Assembly (NCBI GenBank): GCA_016124585.1
Contig: WGNL01000024.1
Coordinates: forward strand, 1-64,000
Length of the DNA stretch: 64,000 nucleotides
Direction: 5' to 3'
Origin: Bacteroidota bacterium
GTDB lineage: Bacteria; Bacteroidota; Bacteroidia; Chitinophagales; Saprospiraceae
The notes under the pieces were generated by a model, which made no database searches, had not been told where the DNA came from, and saw only the letters and a program-made list of their open reading frames with translations. The position numbers and the translations under genes are program-made. Shown in pieces: positions 18,709-27,355 of the stretch. The number at the start of each line of letters is the position of its first letter. Position 1 is the stretch's first letter.

Positions 18709-18888
18709 TCAGCGCAGGAATACACCCAATCCAAGCTGATAGAAGTGGCAAAAGAGCGCATCTTCGACCCCCACAAATCCATTAGTGGAGTGGCTTATGA
18801 GCTTGGCTTTAAATATCCACAGCATTTCACCCGATTGTTCAAGGAGAAAACCGGGATGTCTCCAAATGAGTATCGGGCGCAGAATTGA
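18709..18888 (+). pseudogene. Remnant of an AraC-family regulator (C-terminal HTH)
   Basis: Sixty codons reading IEVAKERIFDPHKSISGVA, YELGFKYPQHFTRLFKEKTG and MSPNEYRAQN, then a stop at 18886-18888. This is the second helix-turn-helix of an AraC protein. The sensing domain and first half of the DNA-binding domain are absent: upstream the sequence switches to the opposed NTF2-like remnant. It is unlikely to be functional unless spliced to another gene elsewhere. Confidence 0.65.
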
Positions 18889-18951
18889 TGCTTGCTTGAT
18901 TTTCATAAGTTTTGATTTGAAACACTTAGTGGGTTAGGGATATGACGGGTG

Positions 18952-18959
18952 TATCTTTG
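18952..18959 (+). promoter_or_regulatory. -7 box TATCTTTG upstream of the MFS gene
   Basis: Exact TAnnTTTG match, 53 bases before the ATG at 19013. No clear -33 element. Confidence 0.35.
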
Positions 18960-19012
18960 CATTGCTTTCACAAAGCGATTGTCCTAAGTATCGTGGTATC
19001 CAACCAAACTAT

Positions 19013-20263
19013 ATGTTGACCAAACCTGCGAAAAAAGATTTCAAAACCATCCTCATATTAGGGCTGCTCACGGCGATTGGGCCTTTATCCATTGACATGT
19101 ACCTCCCTGCATTTTCTGCCATTGCCAGAAACCTGAATACTTCAGTGTCAGAGGTGACTCTTTCCTTGTCCAGCTTTTTCATCGGCATATCTTTAGGGCA
19201 GTTGCTCTATGGCCCTCTGTTGGAGCGCTTCGGTAGAAAGCCTCCTTTGTACGCAGGGCTTTGCCTGTATTTCCTTGCCTCCGTGGGCTGTGCGCTGGCG
19301 CAATCGGTGGAAGTGCTGATTATCTTCCGATTGTTTCAAGCGGTAGGTGGATGCGTGGGATTGGTGGCTGGCCGAGCTATGGTGCGGGATTTGTACGATG
19401 TCAGCGAGAGTGCCAAAGTGTTCTCTATGCTAATGTTGGTGGTATCCGTGTCGCCCATCATCGCACCAACGCTGGGCGGATTCATCACAGCTGCTTTTGG
19501 CTGGCGCTATGTTTTTGCCGTGCTGATTTTTGTGGTGTTGCTGATGTTGGCAGGCACTTGGTTTTTTCTGCCAGAAAGCAAGCAGCCCGACCCGCAGTAT
19601 TCCTTGAAACCCAGGCCCATCCTGCGGAATTTTGCTGCTGTGCTAAAGCATCCGCATTTCCTTACCTATGCCCTCACCGGGGCAATTTCCTATGCAGGAT
19701 TGTATGCCTATGTCGGCGGCTCGCCTTATGTTTTTATGGAAATATTCCAGGTGAGCGAATCGCAGTTTGGTTGGATATTCGCCATCATCGCAGCGGGTTT
19801 GATTGGTGCAAGTCAGGTGAACAACCTCGCCTTGAAGCGTTTCGAAAGTGAAAAAATCATTCAAGTGGCTTCCAGCATTCAGTGTATTATCGGGCTGGTG
19901 TTCATTGTCATTTCGCTGCTAGGGATTACCAAGCTGTTGCTCACCGTCTCCCTTGTGTTTGCGTTTCTGGCCTGCCAAGGGTTCATTTTCCCCAATGCCA
20001 CTGCGCTAGCGCTGGCCCCGCTGGGCAAAAGCGCCGGTAATGCCTCCGCCCTCATCGGTGCCATTCAAATGACCATCGGTGCAAGTGCCTCCGCCATCGT
20101 GGGCATCGTTCAAAACCACAGTGTACTGCCAATGGTGAGCGTGATGACGACTTGCTCGGTGATTGCTTTTATTGTGTTTCATGTAGGCAAGAAATACTTG
20201 GTGAAAAAGCCAAGCGAGGCGGCGATACTGGAAGCGGAGGTGGGGATGATTGGGGATTTGTGA
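19013..20263 (+). CDS. MFS multidrug efflux transporter, Bcr/CflA type
   Basis: A 416-residue inner-membrane proton antiporter with about 12 hydrophobic segments. The first helix carries the Bcr/CflA signature GPLSIDMYLPAF. The loop between helices 2 and 3 has the MFS motif A form GQLLYGPLLERFGRKPP. Helix 4/5 contains GRAMVRDLY and the antiporter-type segment VVSVSPIIAPTLGGFI. The family exports drugs such as bicyclomycin, sulfonamides or chloramphenicol, and sometimes small metabolites or cysteine. An in-frame TTG at 18962 is less likely than the ATG at 19013, after which the protein begins with a short basic N-terminus. Confidence 0.9.
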   Translation: MLTKPAKKDFKTILILGLLTAIGPLSIDMYLPAFSAIARNLNTSVSEVTLSLSSFFIGISLGQLLYGPLLERFGRKPPLYAGLCLYFLASVGCALAQSVEVLIIFRLFQAVGGCVGLVAGRAMVRDLYDVSESAKVFSMLMLVVSVSPIIAPTLGGFITAAFGWRYVFAVLIFVVLLMLAGTWFFLPESKQPDPQYSLKPRPILRNFAAVLKHPHFLTYALTGAISYAGLYAYVGGSPYVFMEIFQVSESQFGWIFAIIAAGLIGASQVNNLALKRFESEKIIQVASSIQCIIGLVFIVISLLGITKLLLTVSLVFAFLACQGFIFPNATALALAPLGKSAGNASALIGAIQMTIGASASAIVGIVQNHSVLPMVSVMTTCSVIAFIVFHVGKKYLVKKPSEAAILEAEVGMIGDL

Positions 20264-20419
20264 GGGGCCAGCCTTCCATGTGTATATATCAGATACCTCG
20301 CAACAACCACTGCGCTTAACTTTTGCTGGAGCAGAGGGATATTTCATAAGTTGGAACTGTACTTCGGCAAAAACCCAATGAATTTTGGGCGAACCACCTA
20401 TCCTTGCGAAAAAGCCTCC

Positions 20420-20427
20420 TACCTTTG
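20420..20427 (+). promoter_or_regulatory. -7 box TACCTTTG upstream of the thioredoxin-like gene
   Basis: TAnnTTTG match 40 bases before the ATG at 20468. The rest of the 20264-20467 spacer shows no other feature. Confidence 0.4.
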
Positions 20428-20467
20428 CAGTTTATAACAGTTTCTTACACCTTAAACTATTTTTTTC

Positions 20468-20989
20468 ATGAAATTGCCAGTTTTTGCCGCCTTCCTATTT
20501 CTAGTTTTCAGCATGGAATCATGCGATGCCCAATCTCAACCAGAACCAACTGCCTCCAGCGACCTCGTCTGGTACACGGAGTTGACGAAAGCCCAAGCGG
20601 CGTCCAACGAAAGCAATAAACCCATTTTTGCGTTCTTTACGGGAAGCGATTGGTGTGGCTGGTGCAAAAAATTGCAAGCCGATGTGTTTGCCAAGGATGC
20701 CTTCAAGGAATGGGCCCGTCAAAACGTCGTCTTATTGGAACTGGACTTTCCACGCCGTAAACAATTGGCACCGGAGATTGCCCAACAAAACATGAACTTG
20801 CAGCAAAGCTTCCAAGTAAGGGGCTATCCCACCATTTGGATATTTTATGCCCAAACTGACCCTGCCACCAATGGTATCAGTTTGAACGCCTTGGGTTCCA
20901 CTGGCTACCCGGCTGGTGCGAAAAAAGGAAAAGAGGAGGTCAAATTCCTCAGCGAGGTGAATGCGATTTTGGCGAATGGGAAGCGGTAA
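20468..20989 (+). CDS. Exported thioredoxin-family protein
   Basis: A 173-residue protein with an N-terminal signal sequence ending near Cys19 (FSMESC could serve as a weak lipobox). The thioredoxin fold is shown by FAFFTGSDWCGWCKKLQ, with the redox pair Cys63/Cys66, and by the cis-Pro loop VRGYPTIWIF. The fold and location resemble the periplasmic thioredoxin-like domain of DsbD/SoxW-type reductases, which reduce or isomerise disulfides of exported proteins. The abundant Cys pairs in the adhesins nearby make that role attractive, but this is inference. Confidence 0.87.
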   Translation: MKLPVFAAFLFLVFSMESCDAQSQPEPTASSDLVWYTELTKAQAASNESNKPIFAFFTGSDWCGWCKKLQADVFAKDAFKEWARQNVVLLELDFPRRKQLAPEIAQQNMNLQQSFQVRGYPTIWIFYAQTDPATNGISLNALGSTGYPAGAKKGKEEVKFLSEVNAILANGKR

Positions 20990-21047
20990 GGGGAATTGTT
21001 CTTTTCAAGTCACCTTTTAGAGCCAGGGATTCTTTTTCTTCAATAGG

Positions 21048-21080
21048 GAGGTGACACCTTGATTTAAAAGGTGTCACCTC
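21048..21080. terminator. Strong hairpin after the thioredoxin-like gene
   Basis: GAGGTGACACCTT pairs perfectly with AAGGTGTCACCTC around a short loop. The following TTCT is only a weak U tract, so it may be a terminator or another RNA element. It lies between convergent genes. Confidence 0.5.
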
Positions 21081-21188
21081 TTCTGGTTTAGAGCCGCTGC
21101 AAAAAAAATCTTGCTTGAACAGTATGCATTCCACAGAAGGAATGTGAGGTAATGCAGACGGTTAAGAGAAAATTTGAGACGACAGAGT

Positions 21189-22373
21189 TCAAATCTTTGT
21201 GAGTAATTCTTCCTTTAATTTTTCAGACGTTGTTTCTTCTAATTTAAATTTTATAGTCTGCTTGTCCCTGATTTTGATTTTTTGAATTGCAAAATATGGT
21301 TTATCGTTTTTATAGGCTGTTGCAAGAATCGTTGCTATTTCTCCGACAGGAAGTTGTTGTTTTTCATCGTCATTGTGTGAAAAGCAAAATGTATTGTCTT
21401 TTTTCTGATACCCTGGCAAATACATGTTTTGTGTTACCAATGTTACATAAATAAACTTAAAGTCATTTTCGTTGTCTATTGAGGTGATTAGTTCAACATC
21501 TTTTGTCCGTGGGTCTTTCAGCAACCTGTCAATGTTTGCCCACCCAAGTTTTTTTATTGAAAAGATATAGTTCGTTTTCCTATCTTCTGCAAATAAATTG
21601 TTTCCCTTTCTGAAAGCTGAGATTTCATCCCATTTTTGGAGCTTTTCATTCTTATAAAATCTTACAGTGTATTCGCCTATTTTGAAAACAGAGTCTCTTT
21701 TAATTTTTAGTCCCGCACCTTCCCATGCAATTCTGCTCACTTCTAAATTAACAGTGTCAGGATAATTTTCCCTACCTATTTCAAATCCATCAACTGTATA
21801 TGTAATATTAGTTGTCTTTTCAAAAAAGTCAAAATCAATATCTAGGCTATCAAATTTTTCTTTTCGTGGCAATGGAATTGGGTTGCCCCATTTCACACCT
21901 AAAGAGTCTTGTTGTCCTGAAAACAATGACATGTCTGTCAAAATTGAATCGGTAGGTAATGCAACTAGAATTTCTTTACTTTTTGAAATTGTAAGTTTTT
22001 TGTCATTTGCATAAGCATCAATAAATATCATTCCACCTGTCTCAAGAGGTTTGCCATCAAAAGTGGTTGTGAGATTTCCTAAAACCATTTCTTGCATGGT
22101 CAGAGCTTCTTTTAAATGGATTTCAATTATACCACTTAATAATTGTCCATCGGTATTAAGAAATGTGTTGCTGTTTATACGGATTTTTGTCCCACTTTCT
22201 CCTGTTATGATGTTGTCAATATTAGCATTAATAGAATATATCTGTTCTTGGATATTGTCAACTGAGTAAACTTTGGTAAAAATATCAAATGAGCTTTCAG
22301 TGTTATTATTGCAAGAAGTCAAAATGGCTATCAATGAAGCCAGTCCAATAATTATTTGTGTCAGTTTTTCCAT
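21189..22373 (-). CDS. AT-rich hypothetical lipoprotein
   Basis: A 394-residue protein with a lipoprotein signal (AILTSCN; acylated Cys about residue 21), so it is anchored in the membrane facing the periplasm or surface. After the anchor there is a beta-rich region with the recognisable pattern GTKIRINSNTFLNTDGQ, GIIEIHLKEALTMQEM and LETGGMIFIDAYANDK. This resembles N-terminal parts of Bacteroidota proteins with carboxypeptidase-regulatory-like or ZU5-like folds, but I do not recognise a named family. Composition is much more AT-rich than the flanking genes, which suggests recent acquisition. The frame runs on upstream to 22445. The ATG at 22373 puts the lipobox at the proper distance. Confidence 0.7.
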   Translation of the reverse strand: MEKLTQIIIGLASLIAILTSCNNNTESSFDIFTKVYSVDNIQEQIYSINANIDNIITGESGTKIRINSNTFLNTDGQLLSGIIEIHLKEALTMQEMVLGNLTTTFDGKPLETGGMIFIDAYANDKKLTISKSKEILVALPTDSILTDMSLFSGQQDSLGVKWGNPIPLPRKEKFDSLDIDFDFFEKTTNITYTVDGFEIGRENYPDTVNLEVSRIAWEGAGLKIKRDSVFKIGEYTVRFYKNEKLQKWDEISAFRKGNNLFAEDRKTNYIFSIKKLGWANIDRLLKDPRTKDVELITSIDNENDFKFIYVTLVTQNMYLPGYQKKDNTFCFSHNDDEKQQLPVGEIATILATAYKNDKPYFAIQKIKIRDKQTIKFKLEETTSEKLKEELLTKI

Positions 22374-22713
22374 GATTGTGTCATAATAAGTTACTGTTAA
22401 TATTTGTATTGACGCACTCACACCACAAAACCTCCTAAAAATCAAGCATATACTTTGTGGTACTTTACACTAATGAGTTTTAAATGCAAATAATGCATTT
22501 TCCCAACAAACAAATACTGATATGATTGACTTTTGCTCATTTAGATTTGCAAAATTTATTTGAAATGCTAAATTATTCTACTTTTCAAATTGATGGAACA
22601 ATCGCTTAATAATAATTTAGCTCTTAATCTAAAATCTCAACCAAGAATTTCAACCTAAATACCCATTTCATCTCCCATTTTCCCCAAAACCCAGAAAAAC
22701 CGCCTGCACACTA

Positions 22714-22868
22714 TTTGGAATATTCCGAACAGCTTCCCGAAAATGCACCCGCTTTTTGGAACATTTCAAATGCTCGGCAGGCTGCCGGAATCGTATTTGG
22801 AATATTCCGAACGCCATTCCGGCAGCCGGAATGCCATTCGGAATATTCCAAATGGGGTTCAGAACCCC
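22714..22868. repeat. Palindrome-rich intergenic element (GGAATATTCC repeats)
   Basis: The palindrome TTTGGAATATTCCGAA occurs at 22714-22729. From 22795 to 22853 two 28-base arms, each containing GGAATATTCC, form an inverted repeat with two mismatches around a three-base loop. GGGGTT-CAG-AACCCC follows at 22854-22868, and CGGCAG-GC-CTGCCG-like pairing lies near 22776-22787. Short reading frames here on both strands are by-products of the palindromes. In the rest of 22374-23028 I see nothing but AT-rich sequence. Confidence 0.75.
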
Positions 22869-23028
22869 AAAATGCCGTCCAGAATATTCCAAAACGAAGA
22901 AAGGGCATTTTTAGCCTAATTTCAAAAATAACAGACGGGAAAAGCCGCTCCATTGCTAGGCTATGATTTTAAAAAAAATATGTTGATAGGAGTGTTACCT
23001 TCCTAAAAAAGTCCGTCTTCAAGTACAT

Positions 23029-23047
23029 AACCCGGCACTTCCGGGTT
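23029..23047. other. Hairpin AACCCGG-CACTT-CCGGGTT
   Basis: A perfect 7-base stem with a 5-base loop, 84 bases upstream of the 23131 gene. It could be the end of the preceding palindromic element or an RNA structure. Confidence 0.4.
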
Positions 23048-23117
23048 GACGGCCCCGGGGAGCATGCGTTTTCTGGCGATAATATGGTCGTCGTGGCCGT
23101 ACCTACTATTAACCTTT

Positions 23118-23125
23118 TAATTTTG
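23118..23125 (+). promoter_or_regulatory. -7 box TAATTTTG five bases before the start codon
   Basis: Exact TAnnTTTG match; ATG follows at 23131. The spacing suggests a very short or absent 5' leader. Confidence 0.35.
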
Positions 23126-23130
23126 AAAAC

Positions 23131-24123
23131 ATGAAAAGTCTCTGGTCCCAACTCATCAACACGTTTGAGGTGAACACACGTGGCTCTAGGCGCAAGATGC
23201 TCCGCATTGCCAACCATCATTACTCCCGGTTGCAAGCCATGCAGGCAGACCCTATTATTGCCGACATGCTCTTGATTTTTGAACCTGCCATACTGCTCTA
23301 TCGAAGCATGTTTTCCACGCTGGATAGCGGGGAGGGCACGAGTTTGGGCAATACGGCGCTATGGGAGAAGCGGCTGGATGAAATGGAGAAAATTTGGTTT
23401 GATGATTGGCAAACGATGGTGCGGCCAGTATTCGGTGTAAAATCACCTGATTTTATTGCCATATTCCCTCGTGGCAAGGAGCCGTTTCAAAGCGTAGAAT
23501 ATGATTTGCGGATGGTGGCGGTCGATGCACTCTACAAAAAGCTACTGACCTATCCGGCGCTCAGTGATGTGGCTGCCGACGTGGCTGCCAAGATTGTATT
23601 GCTGAACGATGCCCGCACCACGCAAACGGAGAGCTTTGGTGCCAATGTTTTTACGGCGAGCATGATTGAAGACCAACGCTTGGTGTTGGCTGACCTGCTG
23701 GACGATAACCTTTGTGACCTAAAGAAAAAATACCGCAAGAATATCAAGATGGTGGAGAACTTTTATGATTTGACGGAGCTTCGCAAATCATCCAATGATA
23801 ATGATTCCCGCTTTACTTCCAATGGAGCAGTGGAGCCGGGCATGACGGCAGCGGTGGCTGTATCCAGTAAATTAAAACTGAGCGCTAATGATAGCTGTAT
23901 ATTTGTAAATAAATCCAACCTGGCCGAATTGCAGTTTTTCTTCTCCGCCAATGCTTCTGCGGCGGATAATCCGGTGCATACCAATGTACTTGCCATGCAA
24001 TCGGCGCAAACCAATGCGGCTGAATCAGGCTGGACTCCGGGTGCCAATTTTATCATTATAAAGAATATGGGTACGGTAACGGCAGAGTATGAGCTGATGG
24101 TGACGGAAGCGGTGGAAGGGTGA
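23131..24123 (+). CDS. Orphan protein, helical N-terminal and beta C-terminal half
   Basis: A 330-residue protein with no signal peptide, transmembrane helix or recognisable catalytic motif. Residues 1-210 look helical (LINTFEVNTRGSRRKMLRIA, later LADLLDDNLCDLKKKYRKNI). Residues ~225-330 look like beta strands (GAVEPGMTAAVAVSSKL, FVNKSNLAELQFFFSA, NFIIIKNMGTVTAEYELM). I do not recognise the family. It is flanked by a palindrome-rich spacer upstream and a terminator downstream, so it is an isolated transcription unit. Confidence 0.7.
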   Translation: MKSLWSQLINTFEVNTRGSRRKMLRIANHHYSRLQAMQADPIIADMLLIFEPAILLYRSMFSTLDSGEGTSLGNTALWEKRLDEMEKIWFDDWQTMVRPVFGVKSPDFIAIFPRGKEPFQSVEYDLRMVAVDALYKKLLTYPALSDVAADVAAKIVLLNDARTTQTESFGANVFTASMIEDQRLVLADLLDDNLCDLKKKYRKNIKMVENFYDLTELRKSSNDNDSRFTSNGAVEPGMTAAVAVSSKLKLSANDSCIFVNKSNLAELQFFFSANASAADNPVHTNVLAMQSAQTNAAESGWTPGANFIIIKNMGTVTAEYELMVTEAVEG

Positions 24124-24133
24124 GCAGGGTAAG

Positions 24134-24177
24134 CGCAAACGGGCTGGTTCAGGGTTGGGCCGGCCCGTCTGCGTTTT
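24134..24177 (+). terminator. Terminator of the 23131 gene
   Basis: CGCAAACGGGCTGG pairs with CCGGCCCGTCTGCG (two mismatches or wobbles) and is followed by TTTT. It begins 10 bases after the stop. Confidence 0.65.
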
Positions 24178-24328
24178 GGGAAAATGATTATTATATGAGC
24201 AATGTTTTGAACCCTGTACGGTAGGGGCTACAATAAGGATTTACATCTATAGCCTTCTACCAGTCATAAACGTAGTGCCTAAATATTATACACAATTCTA
24301 TTCAGGCCAACTTTTAAATTAAATGCTC

Positions 24329-25285
24329 TTAATACCGGCTTCCAAAAGTCATTTCAGGCAAAGCTGCTTCAATGGTATTGAAATCAGCTTGCGTCAGTTC
24401 CACGCCATAAGCACCTAAATTCTCTTCCAATCGGTGAATTTTTCTGGTGCCAGGTATCGCTGTGATTTCATCATTTTGATTTAAAATCCAAGCCAAAGCT
24501 ATCTGGGCCTTCGTGGTTCCTTTGTCTTTTGCCATTTGGTCTATGACTTCGACAAATTTGATGTTTTCCTTGAAAGCCTCTTCCGTAAAGCGTGGATTGT
24601 TTAACCGGAAATCACCGGCTTCCATATCAGCACGGCTTTTAATAGCGCCAGTCAAAAAGCCCCGGCCCAGCGGACTATAGGATACAAAGGTGATTCCCAG
24701 CTCCTTGCAAACCGAAAAAAGTTCCTGTTGCGGCTCACGGCTCCACAGGGAATATTCCGTCTGCAAGGCAGTGATGGGATGGACTTTATGTGCCCGCCTG
24801 ATAGTAGCGGCGTCTACCTCGGATAGGCCGATGTATTTCACTTTACCTTGTTTGACCAAATCTGCCATGGCACCCACTATCTCTTCGATTTCCACTTTGG
24901 TATCTTGGCGATGCATATAATATAGGTCAATGGCATCTGTTCCCAGATTTAAAAGGCTTTGGTCACAAGCCTTTTTAATATAGTCCGGTTGTCCATTGAT
25001 TCCGAGCCACTCCCCATTTGGCCCTCTCATCACACCAAATTTGGTGGCCAATGCCACTTCGTTCCAACGGCCTTTAAAAGCTTTGCCAACCAATTTTTCA
25101 TTGGCTCCCCAGCCATACATATCGGCGGTGTCAAAGAAATTGACCCCCAAATCAATGGCCTTGTGCAGGGTTTTAATGGATTCGGCTTCATCAAAAGCAC
25201 CATAAAATTCGGACATGCCCATGCAGCCAAGGCCGATTCGGTTTATGGTCAGTGAGCTATTTCCTAATGTGGTTGATTTTTTCAT
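24329..25285 (-). CDS. Aldo/keto reductase
   Basis: A 318-residue NADPH-dependent TIM-barrel reductase. The family signature is clear: GLGCMGMSEFYG at the start, the catalytic Asp/Tyr segment FFDTADMYGWGANEKLVGKA, the catalytic Lys region ALATKFGV and YYMHRQD with the active-site His. The end has the cofactor motif AIPGTRKIHRLEENLGA. Members reduce aldehydes and ketones; the substrate is unknown. The gene follows an AraC regulator by 89 bases on the same strand, so that protein may control it. It is a paralogue of 41000-41980. Confidence 0.93.
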   Translation of the reverse strand: MKKSTTLGNSSLTINRIGLGCMGMSEFYGAFDEAESIKTLHKAIDLGVNFFDTADMYGWGANEKLVGKAFKGRWNEVALATKFGVMRGPNGEWLGINGQPDYIKKACDQSLLNLGTDAIDLYYMHRQDTKVEIEEIVGAMADLVKQGKVKYIGLSEVDAATIRRAHKVHPITALQTEYSLWSREPQQELFSVCKELGITFVSYSPLGRGFLTGAIKSRADMEAGDFRLNNPRFTEEAFKENIKFVEVIDQMAKDKGTTKAQIALAWILNQNDEITAIPGTRKIHRLEENLGAYGVELTQADFNTIEAALPEMTFGSRY

Positions 25286-25374
25286 GTTGATTGTTGTTTA
25301 ATTTGAACCACAAAAGTCAAGCTTAACCTAGGTATATTACTTGTAAATGCCAATCCAAAATTTGCAAAATTCAA

Positions 25375-26304
25375 TCAATTCCTAAATTTAATCGGTGATA
25401 GCTGGGTATGTTTTTTAAAAAAATTGGAAAAATGTGCGACTTCATCAAAGCCCAAGGCAAAGGCAATTTCTGACACGTTCCACGGTGTTTGCTTTAGCAA
25501 TATCTTCGATTCTTCGACCAACCTTCCATTGATGATTTCTGTGGTGCTTCTGCCAGTGGTCTCTTTTAATACTTTGTTCAAGTGGTTGATATGTATGCCC
25601 AATATTTTAGCAAAATCAAGCGGTGTTTTGAATTGTATCACCTGCGAATTGCTTTCAATTGGAAATTGCCTTTCCAATAATTCGATGAACAGGGAGGAAA
25701 TTCTACTGGCCGCATTGGTGGTTCCCGCATAACTTTCTATGGGTTTTAATTTTTGTCCGGTATGGATTAATTCAAAGAGATAATTGCGTATTAAATCATA
25801 CTTATAGGCATAATCCGAGGACAATTCCGCATCCATTTTCTTGAAAATCACTTCTATTTCAAGGTATTGTTCATCATTCAATTGAAATACAAAATCACTA
25901 TTGGGTTGATAAATCGGCAATTCATCAATCAATAAACCTGTTTTTGATTTGGATAAAAACTCCTTGGTAAATACACAGAAATATCCTGACTGCTCCTGTG
26001 TTTGAGGGATGTATCGGTAAGGGATTTTAGGCGTGGCAAATAAGATTCCCTGCTTTTCGATGAGCACCGTTTTGTCAGCATATTCTACGAGGTTTTTGCC
26101 TTTTATCAAACTGATTTTGTAATACAGCCTGCGGTTGTAGGTCATCTCTGATTTCTTATTGCCACTGAAATAAAACTTGGCTGTGTCAAAGACATTGAAA
26201 TGCCCCAAATCATTTGAGCTTTTACTTTCCAAAAAATAATCAAGGTGATTCCCATTCTCCCCGAAGATTTCCTTGTAAAACGCTTTTATACTGATGTCAT
26301 TCAT
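25375..26304 (-). CDS. AraC-family transcriptional regulator
   Basis: A 309-residue regulator with an N-terminal cupin-like sensing domain (about 1-180) and a C-terminal double helix-turn-helix: LDFAKILGIHINHLNKVLKE, then WNVSEIAYALGFDEVAHF and SNFFKKHTQLSP. Paralogues lie at 42190-43068 and 47464-48363, each beside an aldo/keto reductase or dehydrogenase gene. It is upstream of, and on the same strand as, the reductase at 24329. The frame extends 35 codons further upstream without family similarity. MNDISIKAFYKEIFG at 26304 fits the family start. Confidence 0.9.
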   Translation of the reverse strand: MNDISIKAFYKEIFGENGNHLDYFLESKSSNDLGHFNVFDTAKFYFSGNKKSEMTYNRRLYYKISLIKGKNLVEYADKTVLIEKQGILFATPKIPYRYIPQTQEQSGYFCVFTKEFLSKSKTGLLIDELPIYQPNSDFVFQLNDEQYLEIEVIFKKMDAELSSDYAYKYDLIRNYLFELIHTGQKLKPIESYAGTTNAASRISSLFIELLERQFPIESNSQVIQFKTPLDFAKILGIHINHLNKVLKETTGRSTTEIINGRLVEESKILLKQTPWNVSEIAFALGFDEVAHFSNFFKKHTQLSPIKFRN

Positions 26305-26438
26305 GATTCTAGGTTTGCAGAATTCAAATAATGGCAAAAGTATGGTTTTCACTGTGAGGGTGGTCAGATTTTGGTTTACTTCCAAACACAATTCGATTTC
26401 CGTCGCCAAACAAGCTGTACCTATTATGTTTCGTGCAA

Positions 26439-26475
26439 ATCAACCCTTATAAACTGTTATCAACCGTTATCAACC
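26439..26475. repeat. TTATCAACC iterated repeat
   Basis: ATCAACC, TTATAAACTG, TTATCAACCG and TTATCAACC follow each other upstream of the AraC gene. This is the reverse complement of the GGTTGATAAA array at 45311-45360. Confidence 0.55.
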
Positions 26476-26513
26476 TAGCTTATCATTTGCAAATAACCAT
26501 TAGTTAGCAGCCT

Positions 26514-27338
26514 TCACAACTTCTTCACCCTAAAATACAACGTATCGCTGGCCACTCCCGTCAATATTCCCAGCCCATTCTCTACATTGCTAGGTGGTTC
26601 TGTAATAGATAGCGTGGAAGCATCGGATACATTATACAGGGAAGCATATTCTGGATTGACCCGGTAAAGAATAACCCGATGCCTGCCAAACTGCTCGATT
26701 TCCCGGCGGGGGTCTATGCTGTAAAAATCCATGATTTGCGGTTCCGTGGTGAAGCGGAAATTGCTGAAGAGGCTATCCTGTTCTTCAAATATTTCGTTCA
26801 CATATTCGGGGTTGCTTTCGATATTCTGAACTACCACATAATAATAGTCACCCTCCGGATTATCCCAACTCAATTCGATAGGGTCAACGGCTGTGAAGCC
26901 ACCTGAAGGCGGGCCGTTGCTGAATTCAATTTTCTCCATGCCAATTAAAGTATCGGATATAGCAAAGCTCCGCTGCTCAGGCACGAAGGTTTTGGCGGAT
27001 ACGCTTTTACCATTATGCTCGAATTGTAGCGTATAGGTTTTGCCACTTTCAATGATGAGGTCAGCATTGCGGTAATACCCCCCGCCAATGGGCGAGAGGC
27101 TGTAGGATTGGTTGCCGTCGTCGAGGGTAACGTTCAGGTCGTCCAGCGTCACGGTCAAACTATCGTTGCTGCTATAAGAGGTAGCCTCCGTGATGCGGAT
27201 GCTGTCGCAGGCTTGGCCCGCAAACAGATAGCCCGTAACCACAGCGGTTTTTGTTTTGATATTGTTGATGTTTTCTTCTTGGCAGGCCGTGAAAAGGATT
27301 ACCAGAAAAAGCAGCAGTATGGATATGAATTTCATCAT
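26514..27338 (-). CDS. DUF4249-type outer-membrane lipoprotein
   Basis: A 274-residue lipoprotein with signal and lipobox FTAC. The mature protein has the DUF4249 pattern: AVVTGYLFAGQACDSIRITE near the start, LDDLNVTLDDG, GGGYYRNADLIIESGKTYTL, then a second beta domain and a C-terminal LGILTGVASDTLYF. In Bacteroidota such proteins are routinely encoded directly after a TonB-dependent receptor and are thought to form a surface accessory for it. Here the receptor gene (27356-30094) ends 17 bases upstream on the same strand, so the pair is an operon. Ligand unknown. Confidence 0.85.
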   Translation of the reverse strand: MMKFISILLLFLVILFTACQEENINNIKTKTAVVTGYLFAGQACDSIRITEATSYSSNDSLTVTLDDLNVTLDDGNQSYSLSPIGGGYYRNADLIIESGKTYTLQFEHNGKSVSAKTFVPEQRSFAISDTLIGMEKIEFSNGPPSGGFTAVDPIELSWDNPEGDYYYVVVQNIESNPEYVNEIFEEQDSLFSNFRFTTEPQIMDFYSIDPRREIEQFGRHRVILYRVNPEYASLYNVSDASTLSITEPPSNVENGLGILTGVASDTLYFRVKKL

Positions 27339-27355
27339 GATTTTAGTTTTAAAAA

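Noticed and set aside
18570-18785. Plus-strand frame of 71 codons
   Set aside because: It runs antisense through the NTF2-like remnant and then out of frame with the AraC remnant; neither part matches a family in this frame.
22668-22966. Short open frames on both strands in the palindrome cluster
   Set aside because: They result from the palindromes; the translated EYS/IPN-type repeats mirror each other on both strands.
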